Positions 53,915 to 61,365 of a stretch of 64,000 nt of DNA are shown here, one piece after another. The first letter of the stretch is position 1. The number at the start of each line of letters is the position of its first letter. Location: the NCBI RefSeq assembly GCF_040702995.1, contig NZ_CP159992.1, positions 3,063,501-3,127,500 of the forward strand. Reading direction: 5' to 3'. A program made the translations under genes and the position numbers. The DNA comes from Paenibacillus sp. AN1007. GTDB taxonomy: Bacteria; Bacillota; Bacilli; Paenibacillales; Paenibacillaceae. Below the pieces are notes generated by a model. The model was given only the letters and a program-made list of their open reading frames with translations. It did not search any database and was not told the origin of the DNA.

Positions 53915-54739
53915 ATGATTATTGTTGCGAATCAACCGATTCAGCTGTCGCCCTCCGAATGGTCTGCATTTGAATGGCACTGGTTACAGCAGCTTCAGAA
54001 TCGCCCGGCACCATATGTGTATCAATCCATGGAACATCTGCATTTTGAATGGAACTTACGTGAATCTCTCGTAGACGCTGCCGAAGGATTGAATCGAAGC
54101 GGAGTCAGCTTTGCCTCATTCGAAGACTCCAGGTGCAACCCTGCCTGCTGGAACCGTAATGCAGAAGGCGGATTTGAACTGAGGCCGGATGTAACTCCCG
54201 CAGAGGGTATTCGAGATATATGGAGGAACGGGCGTTTATATGCATTTGAGTGCGCAACCGCTGCCGTCATTGTACTGTACGGTGGAGTACTTGGAAGTAT
54301 CCGTGAAGAAGCTTTTAATTCATTATTTCGCAACCTCCTGCTGTTTGACTGGCATTACGATAGCGATCTGCGTTTGACCGAAAAGAACGGGAAGGAGACG
54401 GCACTGCCGGGGGACGTGCTTTATTTCAAAAATCCCGATGTCTCTCCGGAAACCCCCGAATGGCAGGGTGAGAATACAATTATGCTGCGTGAGAACGGGT
54501 ACTACGGACACGGCATTGGCATTGCAAGTGGTCAGGAGATTATCCATACCTTAAACCAGTTTCGTTTTCCGGGAAGTCGGAACACTGCGTATTTAATGGA
54601 TATGGTTATATATCCGGACTTCCTCTACTTGTCCCGTTATGCCAAAGACCGACCTGACAGCAATCCAGACGTATCAACACCAGTGCTCCCTGGGCAGCTG
54701 TACGTCAGAGTGGGCGGAAGCCGTTATCTCCGTACTTGA
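53915..54739 (+). CDS. tgl: Spore coat protein-glutamine gamma-glutamyltransferase
   Basis: About 274 residues. Cross-links coat proteins between Gln and Lys side chains during sporulation. The catalytic Cys in YAFECATAAVIV (~105-116), and the WQGENTIML segment with the Glu that pairs with it, are both present, as is FDWHYDSDLRL. Start placed at ATG 53915 (MIIVANQPIQLSP), with GGAGG nine bases upstream; an open frame to 53855 exists. Expression should be mother-cell specific (SigK or GerE in Bacillus), but no such box was located. A terminator follows. Confidence 0.93.
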   Translation: MIIVANQPIQLSPSEWSAFEWHWLQQLQNRPAPYVYQSMEHLHFEWNLRESLVDAAEGLNRSGVSFASFEDSRCNPACWNRNAEGGFELRPDVTPAEGIRDIWRNGRLYAFECATAAVIVLYGGVLGSIREEAFNSLFRNLLLFDWHYDSDLRLTEKNGKETALPGDVLYFKNPDVSPETPEWQGENTIMLRENGYYGHGIGIASGQEIIHTLNQFRFPGSRNTAYLMDMVIYPDFLYLSRYAKDRPDSNPDVSTPVLPGQLYVRVGGSRYLRT

Positions 54740-54751
54740 ATTGTACAGAAA

Positions 54752-54796
54752 AAGCCCAATAGAAAGCAGCGATGAAGCTGTCTTGATATTGGGCTT
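54752..54796 (+). terminator. Terminator of tgl
   Basis: AAGCCCAATA (54752-54761) pairs perfectly with TATTGGGCTT (54787-54796), loop 25 bases with inner pairing AGCAGC/GCTGTCT-like. T-tract short (GCTTCT). Confidence 0.6.
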
Positions 54797-54919
54797 GCTT
54801 CTATATGAAGGTAGGGACTGCTCTATGCCAAGTATCCATGTTGAATGTCGTCCCGACCACTCTGACTTCCCACCGCGTATGTTCGCAGCAAAAAAAAACG
54901 GAGCTGCTCCATTTAAATC

Positions 54920-55420
54920 TCAGTCAAGCGGGTCAAGCTGCACAACAACCTGCTTGCCGCTAACCTGTACTCCCGTTGATCTTCTGCCGTGCTCTTTCAG
55001 TGCGCTGCACAATGCTTCTGCCCAAGCTTTGCCTGCTTCTCCCTCTTTCGCTCCATGAACTTGAATGACAAACTTCACGGAGTCCCCCTTTTTCAGAATC
55101 CGCTCTGCCTGTGATTGCTTGACATCCCGATCATGATCTTCCATCTCCAGATGAAGCCGAATTTCCTTCACTTTTCGTTTCTCCGGTGCTTTGCCTGCTT
55201 TTTTCTTCGCCTGCTGTGCTTCTTCACGAGCGGCACCGGCACCGATCAATTTACATGGAGGGGGACTTGTCATAAGCGAAATACAGACCAAATCCACTTT
55301 GTACTGCCTGGCCAGAGCCAATGCTTCCTTTGTCGGCATGACTCCCAAATCTTCTCCGTTCAGACCGGTGAGCTGCACCTCGGCTGCCTTAATTTTTTCA
55401 TTTTTAATCATTTGAGCCAT
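54920..55420 (-). CDS. Divergent translation initiation factor IF-3 paralogue
   Basis: A 166-residue two-domain protein clearly derived from IF-3. The N-domain keeps MIKNEKIKAAEVQLTGLNGE and MPTKEALALA; the C-domain keeps VKEIRLHLEMEDHD. Key IF-3 elements are altered: the PPVCRIMDYGKF block reads PPPCKLIGAGAA (~53-64), the FRGRE motif becomes VHGAKEG (~121-127), and the final EGRxM segment becomes VSGKQVVVQL. No rpmI-rplT genes adjoin, so it is not the canonical infC. AAGGAGG precedes the ATG. The function may be to bind ribosomes or RNA in a special state; this is inference. Confidence 0.85.
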   Translation of the reverse strand: MAQMIKNEKIKAAEVQLTGLNGEDLGVMPTKEALALARQYKVDLVCISLMTSPPPCKLIGAGAAREEAQQAKKKAGKAPEKRKVKEIRLHLEMEDHDRDVKQSQAERILKKGDSVKFVIQVHGAKEGEAGKAWAEALCSALKEHGRRSTGVQVSGKQVVVQLDPLD

Positions 55421-55442
55421 AACTTTTCCTCCTTAACATGAA

Positions 55443-55478
55443 AAGCCTGTCCTGATCACGCAAGATCAGAGCAGGCTT
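55443..55478 (-). terminator. Hairpin between ppaC and the IF-3 paralogue
   Basis: AAGCCTG and CTGATC arms (55443-55457) pair with GATCAG and CAGGCTT (55464-55478), one internal bulge of two bases. On the minus strand, TTTTCATG follows and then the ribosome site of the IF-3-like gene. It may end ppaC, or be a leader structure for the IF-3-like gene. Confidence 0.6.
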
Positions 55479-55577
55479 AAGTGAGGTACTCTATATTCAT
55501 ACATACGTTAAAACGTTAGATTACATTAAAGAAACGAGGCTTTCCTATAGATAATATCAGAGAACCTAACTCTCGAA

Positions 55578-56510
55578 TTACAAAGTGTTAAATGCCTCTG
55601 TCAGAACTGGTACGATCTGCGATTTGCGGGATACAACGCCTTTGAGCAGTGCCTTGTTGTCTGCCAGTGTTACGTTATAGGCTTTCTCTACCGCTTTTGT
55701 AGAAGCACCATAAGCCAGTGCAACAGAATCGTTGTTCAAGATGTCGGTAACAACAAATACGAACAGATCAAGACCTTTACTGGAAATAATAGCTTCAATC
55801 GCTGCTTCAAGTTCTGGCTGTTTGACAAGCACATCATTGACGTCAACCGCATTCACCTGTGCAATTTCAACCTTCGCCGTACCCATAGCAAATTCCTTCG
55901 CATCCAGGGAGATCAGTTCAGCAATCGTTTTCTGACTTAGATCCGCTCCGGCTTTCAGCATATCCAGACCGTAACTGTCTGCATCTACGCCAGCAATGGC
56001 AGCCAGTTCACGAGCTGCAGCCACATCCTGCTCTGTGCATGTTGGAGATTTGAACAGCAAGGAATCCGAAATAATGGCGGACAGCATCAGACCTGCGATC
56101 GGTGCGCTGATTTCGATACCGTTCTCTTTGTACATTTTATTCAAAATGGTTGCCGTACATCCTACCGGCTCGGCACGGAAATACAAAGGCTGGCTTGTCT
56201 CGAAATTGGCAATACGGTGATGGTCAATAACTTCAACAACCGTCACGTCTTCAATATCACTTACGCTTTGCTGGCGTTCGTTGTGATCCACCAGAATGAC
56301 TTTATTCACTTCGTTAGCCGCTGTTTTGATCAGACGCGGTGCTTCAACTTTGAATTGATCCAGTGCAAACTGCGTTTCGCCGTTCACTTCGCCCAGGCGC
56401 ACCGCTTCCACTTCCTGGCCCAGCTTACTTTTCAGGTCTGCGTACGCGATTGCTGAACAGATCGTGTCTGTATCCGGGTTTTTGTGGCCGAAAATTAATG
56501 CTTTTTCCAT
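55578..56510 (-). CDS. ppaC: Manganese-dependent inorganic pyrophosphatase (family II)
   Basis: About 310 residues, DHH/DHHA2-type. Hydrolyses pyrophosphate to pull forward biosynthetic reactions. N-domain: [14 protein letters not shown] (~6-19), LVDHNE (~73), DHHR (~97); C-domain with the usual SRKSQ near the end (~295-300). All metal ligands (His/Asp) look intact. ATG 56510 follows GGAGGGCTATGAAT; the ATG two codons upstream is too close to the ribosome site. Probably monocistronic, the IF-3-like gene lying 157 bp downstream. Confidence 0.95.
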   Translation of the reverse strand: MEKALIFGHKNPDTDTICSAIAYADLKSKLGQEVEAVRLGEVNGETQFALDQFKVEAPRLIKTAANEVNKVILVDHNERQQSVSDIEDVTVVEVIDHHRIANFETSQPLYFRAEPVGCTATILNKMYKENGIEISAPIAGLMLSAIISDSLLFKSPTCTEQDVAAARELAAIAGVDADSYGLDMLKAGADLSQKTIAELISLDAKEFAMGTAKVEIAQVNAVDVNDVLVKQPELEAAIEAIISSKGLDLFVFVVTDILNNDSVALAYGASTKAVEKAYNVTLADNKALLKGVVSRKSQIVPVLTEAFNTL

Positions 56511-56708
56511 ATTCATAGCCCTCCGTCAATTCGAGTTTAAGTTCAATTCTACCCTTGTTTGAATCATACCTTACTGATTATAGCGCTTATACGTCTTAAT
56601 TCCAATCCCTTTACAGCGAATTAATTATTCATCATGCAAAGAGCAGTTTTCTAAGCGGTAACCACCGGGAAGAGTATACGTCGTTCGCTGCATTCATCCA
56701 TGTCTATT

Positions 56709-57032
56709 CTAATTTGCAGTTGTATTAGCTACATTTGCAATTAGATGTTTGCCCAGTTTATCACCTTTACACAGCGCCTGAACAAGCTCGCGGCCTGATT
56801 CCGGGGTCATTTTACCGTACCAGTCTCCCTGCGGATACACAATCGTTACACATCCGTCATCACAGCGACCGTTGCATTTTGTACGTGTTGTATGAATGAA
56901 TCCTCCAGCCTGCTGTTTTGCAATTTCGTCCCGCACCGCCTGAGTGACTTCTTCGCCCTCATTACGCATACATGTTCCACCGTTACATAGTAAAATGTGG
57001 TGCTGCAGTTGATCCAGATTATAGATAGCCAA
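56709..57032 (-). CDS. [2Fe-2S] ferredoxin-like (thioredoxin-fold) protein
   Basis: A 107-residue protein of the (2Fe-2S) ferredoxin-domain group of thioredoxin fold. Cluster cysteines are in LLCNGGTC (~14-21) and KCNGRCDDGC (~51-61). The GDWYGKMTPE segment (~70-79) is common to the group. Likely a small electron carrier; partner unknown. Starts at TTG 57032, with AGAGGA about 12 bases upstream, a long spacing, so the start is not certain. Confidence 0.85.
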   Translation of the reverse strand: MAIYNLDQLQHHILLCNGGTCMRNEGEEVTQAVRDEIAKQQAGGFIHTTRTKCNGRCDDGCVTIVYPQGDWYGKMTPESGRELVQALCKGDKLGKHLIANVANTTAN

Positions 57033-57150
57033 ACTCGCTTCATTCCTCTCACATCAATAGGATATGTATCTTCATATGATTGCACAGTGCTGCATTACAA
57101 CTTTATAAATTAGCACATCGATCCAGGTTCGTGCAACGGATAACTTTAAA

Positions 57151-57897
57151 CTACATCTCCGGGTTCAGCGTATACTGTCCCCTTTTCACAAAAAACGTCC
57201 GCAAACAACCTTTATCATCGATCTCCAGCAGGTTTAACTGCGCACCATAAGCACATCCGCCATCTATGCCAATCTTGTCTCCTCGCGGGTCCATCCAGAC
57301 GCCAGACTCCTCATGCAGATGCTGCACAGGGGTATGTCCAAAAACAACCATTTCCTGAAGCGCTGTAGGTCTGCTGTAAAAAGGTTCACGAATCCAGATG
57401 AAATCCTGTTCAGATTGGTTTCTCCAATCCGCTTGGTCGGGGTTGATCCCGGCATGCACAAAGATATAGCCAGGAATTTCATAGTACAGCGGAAGCTCGT
57501 CCAGAAATTGAAGATGATTGTTATAATGTGAGCGCATCCATTTTTTGTCATGTGCATAAGCATGCCAGTTCATCTGGTCACCGTCATAGGAAACATCGAG
57601 ATAGCTGGCTAGTGTCTGTAACCCTCCGTTGCGAATCCAGTGCAGGTCATACTCCTGGACATCATGAGTCAACGCTTTGACCATCATAGCATCATGATTG
57701 CCTTTGAGTATGATAATGCCGTGGTCCTGCTTTAACTTCATAATCTGCTCAATGACCTGTCTGCTTTTGGGGCCGCGATCCACGTAGTCGCCCAGCAAAA
57801 TCAACTCATCCTGCGCCGGGTTGTACTGAACCTGCTCCAGCAGTGCATTGAATTCATCATAACAGCCATGAATGTCACTCATAATACATCTGCGCAA
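57151..57897 (-). CDS. Metallophosphatase, PrpE/Ap4A-hydrolase-like
   Basis: About 248 residues with the calcineurin-like phosphoesterase motifs SDIHGCYDE (~7), GDYVDRGPKS (~35), LKGNHDAMM (~67), a His in FVHAGIN (~150) and VFGHTPV (~190). Likely a Ser/Thr protein phosphatase or symmetrical dinucleoside tetraphosphatase; family features cannot decide. Start placed at TTG 57897, with AGAGGAG six bases upstream. Upstream open sequence to 57972 lacks a site. It is followed by the ferredoxin-like gene on the same strand after 118 bp. Confidence 0.87.
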   Translation of the reverse strand: MRRCIMSDIHGCYDEFNALLEQVQYNPAQDELILLGDYVDRGPKSRQVIEQIMKLKQDHGIIILKGNHDAMMVKALTHDVQEYDLHWIRNGGLQTLASYLDVSYDGDQMNWHAYAHDKKWMRSHYNNHLQFLDELPLYYEIPGYIFVHAGINPDQADWRNQSEQDFIWIREPFYSRPTALQEMVVFGHTPVQHLHEESGVWMDPRGDKIGIDGGCAYGAQLNLLEIDDKGCLRTFFVKRGQYTLNPEM

Positions 57898-58023
57898 GTG
57901 AATCTCCTCTCTTTCCGGGCGAGGCCCAACATATGGACCGGGACCGTACCGGCTTGCAGCAGCTGCCCGCAAGCCAGGCTAAGTTCCAATCCCATCCATA
58001 CTTATATTCCCGCTCCTATCGGC

Positions 58024-59031
58024 TCAGACCTGCTGCAGTCCAAAAGCTTCTGCAATCAAACTAAAGGAACGAAGACGTGCCTCAAACGAATGAATCGCAG
58101 ACGCAATAATCACTTCATCGGCTTCATGCCGTTCAGCCATCGTGATAATTTTGTCCTTTACCTGATCCGGCGTACCAATAATCGAGAAAGAGCGGCGCTG
58201 ACGGATTTGTTCCATCTCCATAGCCGTGTACGGGTAGTTATGAACCGTTTCCAGCGAAGGGAAGGAGCCCTGTTCCAACCCGCGTCCAAGCCGCAGGAAA
58301 AATAGTTCATTGCTGCGCGCCAGTTCAGCAGCTTCCTCTTCCGTATCTGCACAGAAAGCAGAGACTGCGATCATGGAATGCGGCTTGTCGTTTAGAATCG
58401 AAGGTTTGAAATGTCTGCGGTAATGCTTTATCGCTTCTTCGCCGCCCGGCGTTCCAAAAAACTGGGCAAATGCATAAGCTGTACCTTGTGCCGCAGCTAT
58501 TCTGGCTCCTTCCGAGCTGGAACCGAGCAGCCAGACTTCGGGAACAGTAGGCACAGAAGGTCCGGCTACAAGTGAAGCAAAACGATGATCTTCAGGCAGC
58601 TGTTCGTGGAAATAACCACCAAGGTCCGCAATCTGCTGCGGGAAAAACTGTACATTCGACGATTTGCCCTCATTCAGCGCTCTGCTGGCAATAGGCATGC
58701 CTCCTGGGGCACGGCCGATCCCCAAATCGATACGCCCAGGATGCAGTGCCTCCAGCAGACGGAAATTCTCTGCCACTTTGTACGCACTGTAATGCGGCAG
58801 CATGACTCCTCCCGAACCTACCCGTATTCGATCTGTATGCGCAGCCACATGAGCGATCATAATCTCCGGGCTTGAGAACGATAGTGCTCCCCCGCCGTGG
58901 TGCTCCGACATCCAAAAACGGGAAAACCCCAGCTGTTCGGCATGACGGGCTAACGTAACAGCTTCATGCAGGGCATCCTGCACTTGGCGGCCCTCACTAA
59001 TGTGTCCATGCTCCAGTACACTAAGTTTCAT
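58024..59031 (-). CDS. Luciferase-like (LLM class) flavin-dependent oxidoreductase
   Basis: A 335-residue bacterial luciferase-like monooxygenase of the LLM class. Segments: FWMSEHHGGGALSFSSPE (~40-57), RIRVGSGGVMLPHYSAYKVAENFRLLEALHPGRIDLG split across ~69-105, and SIIGTPDQVKDKI (~283). Uses reduced FMN or F420; FMN is likelier in Firmicutes. Substrate unknown. AGAGGAATGAACATAT precedes the ATG. Single gene between the phosphatase and the LTA-synthase-family gene. Confidence 0.87.
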   Translation of the reverse strand: MKLSVLEHGHISEGRQVQDALHEAVTLARHAEQLGFSRFWMSEHHGGGALSFSSPEIMIAHVAAHTDRIRVGSGGVMLPHYSAYKVAENFRLLEALHPGRIDLGIGRAPGGMPIASRALNEGKSSNVQFFPQQIADLGGYFHEQLPEDHRFASLVAGPSVPTVPEVWLLGSSSEGARIAAAQGTAYAFAQFFGTPGGEEAIKHYRRHFKPSILNDKPHSMIAVSAFCADTEEEAAELARSNELFFLRLGRGLEQGSFPSLETVHNYPYTAMEMEQIRQRRSFSIIGTPDQVKDKIITMAERHEADEVIIASAIHSFEARLRSFSLIAEAFGLQQV

Positions 59032-59166
59032 ATATGTTCATTCCTCTCGTCCGTGAATTAAATATACTTCAAACCGCTTTCTTCTCCATTGTAACATTAT
59101 AAATTACAGTTTCAAACTTTACGCTAACCTTTCTTTATTACAAATAAGTTTCGAAAAATATAAAGA

Positions 59167-59196
59167 AACACCGCCAGCATCTCTGCCAGCGGTGTT
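59167..59196 (-). terminator. Terminator of the LTA-synthase-family gene
   Basis: AACACCGCCAGCA (59167-59179 approx.) pairs with TGCCAGCGGTGTT (59184-59196), one mismatch-like position. On the minus strand, TTCTTTATATTTTT follows. Confidence 0.75.
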
Positions 59197-59225
59197 CCAT
59201 TATAATGTTATTTCGCTAAATTCCA

Positions 59226-61172
59226 TTATGGTGCTCGTTTGGGTAACAGCTTAACGTATTCGTCAGACAGTTTCATCAGGCTGAGGACATGTTCGTAATC
59301 GGAACGGTAAGGTTCCAGATTGGTCACCGGTTCATAGGTTTTGAGCGAATAGGCTGTTCCATCGTCAAAGCCCGCCCCAGGGATAAACATGATGTCATTG
59401 TTGACAAATGAGCCTGTCGGCAAATAATAACGAATGCCGAACGCATTATGATCCATATTCAGCAGATCATGCCCAAATGCAGTGAACTTCTCCTGCTGCA
59501 GCGATACGCCCATCAGGTTCATGACTGTCGGCAGTATGTCCAGCTGACCTCCCGGCTGCTCGATCACCTGCCCCTTCGTTTGCTTTGGCGTATGAATCAT
59601 CAGCGGAATATTGAACCGGCTCACTTTTCCATCATACGGAATGCCTAGATTGGCCTGAATCTGCTGTGTAATTTCCTCATCCTCAGGTAATCCGAAGTGA
59701 TCTCCATAGAGCACAAGCGTGGTATTATCCCATAAACCATTTGCCTTCAGCTCATTAATAAGCTGACCGATCGCATAGTCTGTATAATTGATTGCCTGCA
59801 AATAATCATGCAGCAGTTTGTTCGTAATCGCCCCGGGAATCTCGATCCTCGCCCGGTCTGCAGGAACGGTGAAAGGCGAATGACTCGACGCCGTGATGAA
59901 CTGAGCATAAAATGGCTGGTTCGCTACGTGATGCGCAGTCATTTTTTCCATACCCACCCGATACAATTCTTCATCTGACGGCCCGAAATCGTTAAATTTG
60001 TCATTCGTGAAGCTCGGCTTATCAAAGAATCTTGTGAAACCGAGGGCAGGATACATCTTGTTGCGGTTCCAGAAAGTAACATCGTTGACGTGGTATGTCT
60101 CGGACTCATATCCGTCTTTGGCCAGCAGCTTCGGCAGGCTTGGAAGGTCACGATCACTGTACCCCGCTGACATCGGCACAACCCCTGTAGGATATATAGA
60201 CGTGTTCGACATAAACTCGGCATCCGACGTATTTCCTTGGCCGATTTGTTGGAAAAAACGAGTAAAATAATAGCTTTCTTTCGCAAGATTATTCAAAACG
60301 GGTGTTAATTCCTGTCCGTTCAGTGAAGCGTTAATCGGAAAATTTTGAAAGGACTCCAGCTGCAGCACAATCAAGTTACTGCCCTTGGCCTGACCAAAAT
60401 ATTTTGCTTTCACCGACGCACCGTTTTTCGCTTTGTCCTGATAAGGATATTGACTGACCAATGCGTTGATCTTGGCAACCGTTTCGTTAATATTGCCATT
60501 CGCAATAGCTTCATTTTCCCTGCTTGTCAGAATAGCGGAAGACACTTGGTAGTTCAGAAAACCAAGATTTTCAGCCCGTACCAGTTCATTATCAATCGTT
60601 TCCCCTTTGACAATAAAACTGCCGGACAACACGATGCAGAACGCCGCTGTAAGCGCAACCCCCAGTTTGCCCCAGTAGCGGGAGCGGCTTTTGCCAAATG
60701 ACAGGCTGTTATCGCTGAAGCTGCTGCGATATCCTGCCCGGCTGCGTCTGCTGCGCGCGATAAACCAGATGGGAACGGCAAGGATCATATCGGCAAAAAA
60801 CAAAAAGTGCTGAGGCCGAATCAGCGGCCCGATACTTCCTCTGACCTGAGCTACCTGCCCCAGCTCACTCAGCGCGGTATACGTAGGAACCGAACTAAAA
60901 TGTGCATTATAGAGCGCAGCTGCGAACAGAACCAGCGAGAAAAGCACATTAAATGCTCCGTATACCGTCCGCTTCCAGCTCATCGGCACAATAAGATCAA
61001 GTACACATACAATCGTGAGCGCAGCGAGTGCATCGGTTAACAACCCTACGCCAGATAATCCATTGAAAAAGAAATACCGCAGAAGAGATAACTTCAGCAG
61101 CATTAAAATAAATAAGACGGCAAATAAGACCCGTGAAGAAGTCTGCCTGCTTTTTGTAGTCGATGTAAACAT
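59226..61172 (-). CDS. LTA synthase family membrane phosphoglycerol transferase/sulfatase
   Basis: About 648 residues. Five N-terminal membrane helices (~15-180) precede an extracellular sulfatase-fold domain (~270-640). Residues seen: LQLESFQ with the first metal Glu (~275), the nucleophile Thr in GQGNTSDAEFMSN (~325-337), NDVTFWNR, and LYGDHFG (~512) with metal Asp and His. It likely transfers glycerolphosphate from phosphatidylglycerol to lipoteichoic acid or a related polymer, or is a YfnI/YqgS/YvgJ-type paralogue. A TTG at 61184 and ATG at 61172 are both possible; AAGGG lies 12 bases before the ATG. Confidence 0.9.
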   Translation of the reverse strand: MFTSTTKSRQTSSRVLFAVLFILMLLKLSLLRYFFFNGLSGVGLLTDALAALTIVCVLDLIVPMSWKRTVYGAFNVLFSLVLFAAALYNAHFSSVPTYTALSELGQVAQVRGSIGPLIRPQHFLFFADMILAVPIWFIARSRRSRAGYRSSFSDNSLSFGKSRSRYWGKLGVALTAAFCIVLSGSFIVKGETIDNELVRAENLGFLNYQVSSAILTSRENEAIANGNINETVAKINALVSQYPYQDKAKNGASVKAKYFGQAKGSNLIVLQLESFQNFPINASLNGQELTPVLNNLAKESYYFTRFFQQIGQGNTSDAEFMSNTSIYPTGVVPMSAGYSDRDLPSLPKLLAKDGYESETYHVNDVTFWNRNKMYPALGFTRFFDKPSFTNDKFNDFGPSDEELYRVGMEKMTAHHVANQPFYAQFITASSHSPFTVPADRARIEIPGAITNKLLHDYLQAINYTDYAIGQLINELKANGLWDNTTLVLYGDHFGLPEDEEITQQIQANLGIPYDGKVSRFNIPLMIHTPKQTKGQVIEQPGGQLDILPTVMNLMGVSLQQEKFTAFGHDLLNMDHNAFGIRYYLPTGSFVNNDIMFIPGAGFDDGTAYSLKTYEPVTNLEPYRSDYEHVLSLMKLSDEYVKLLPKRAP

Positions 61173-61273
61173 GGCTGCGTTCAACCCTTATCTGAAATTT
61201 TTACGTTCATTTTACAAAACGCATATTTCAGTATAACAGTTTTCGGCTTTCTGTTCTATTGAGGTTATGCGGG

Positions 61274-61365
61274 TATCCCCGGATTTTTTGATCCATCTTC
61301 TCATTAAAAGGGAAATCCGGGGAAATACGCATGCTTCCGATGCACTTTATTTCAGAAAACTTTCA
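61274..61365 (+). repeat. Dispersed intergenic foldback repeat, copy B
   Basis: Arms TCCCCGGATTT (61276-61286) and AAATCCGGGGA (61313-61323) pair perfectly over 11 bp. Then CATGCTTCCGATG and TTTCAGAAAACTTT, the same blocks in the same order and direction as at 13890-13990. Its right end contains the stop codon (61363-61365) of the dikinase-like gene, so it lies against the 3' end of that gene. Confidence 0.6.
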
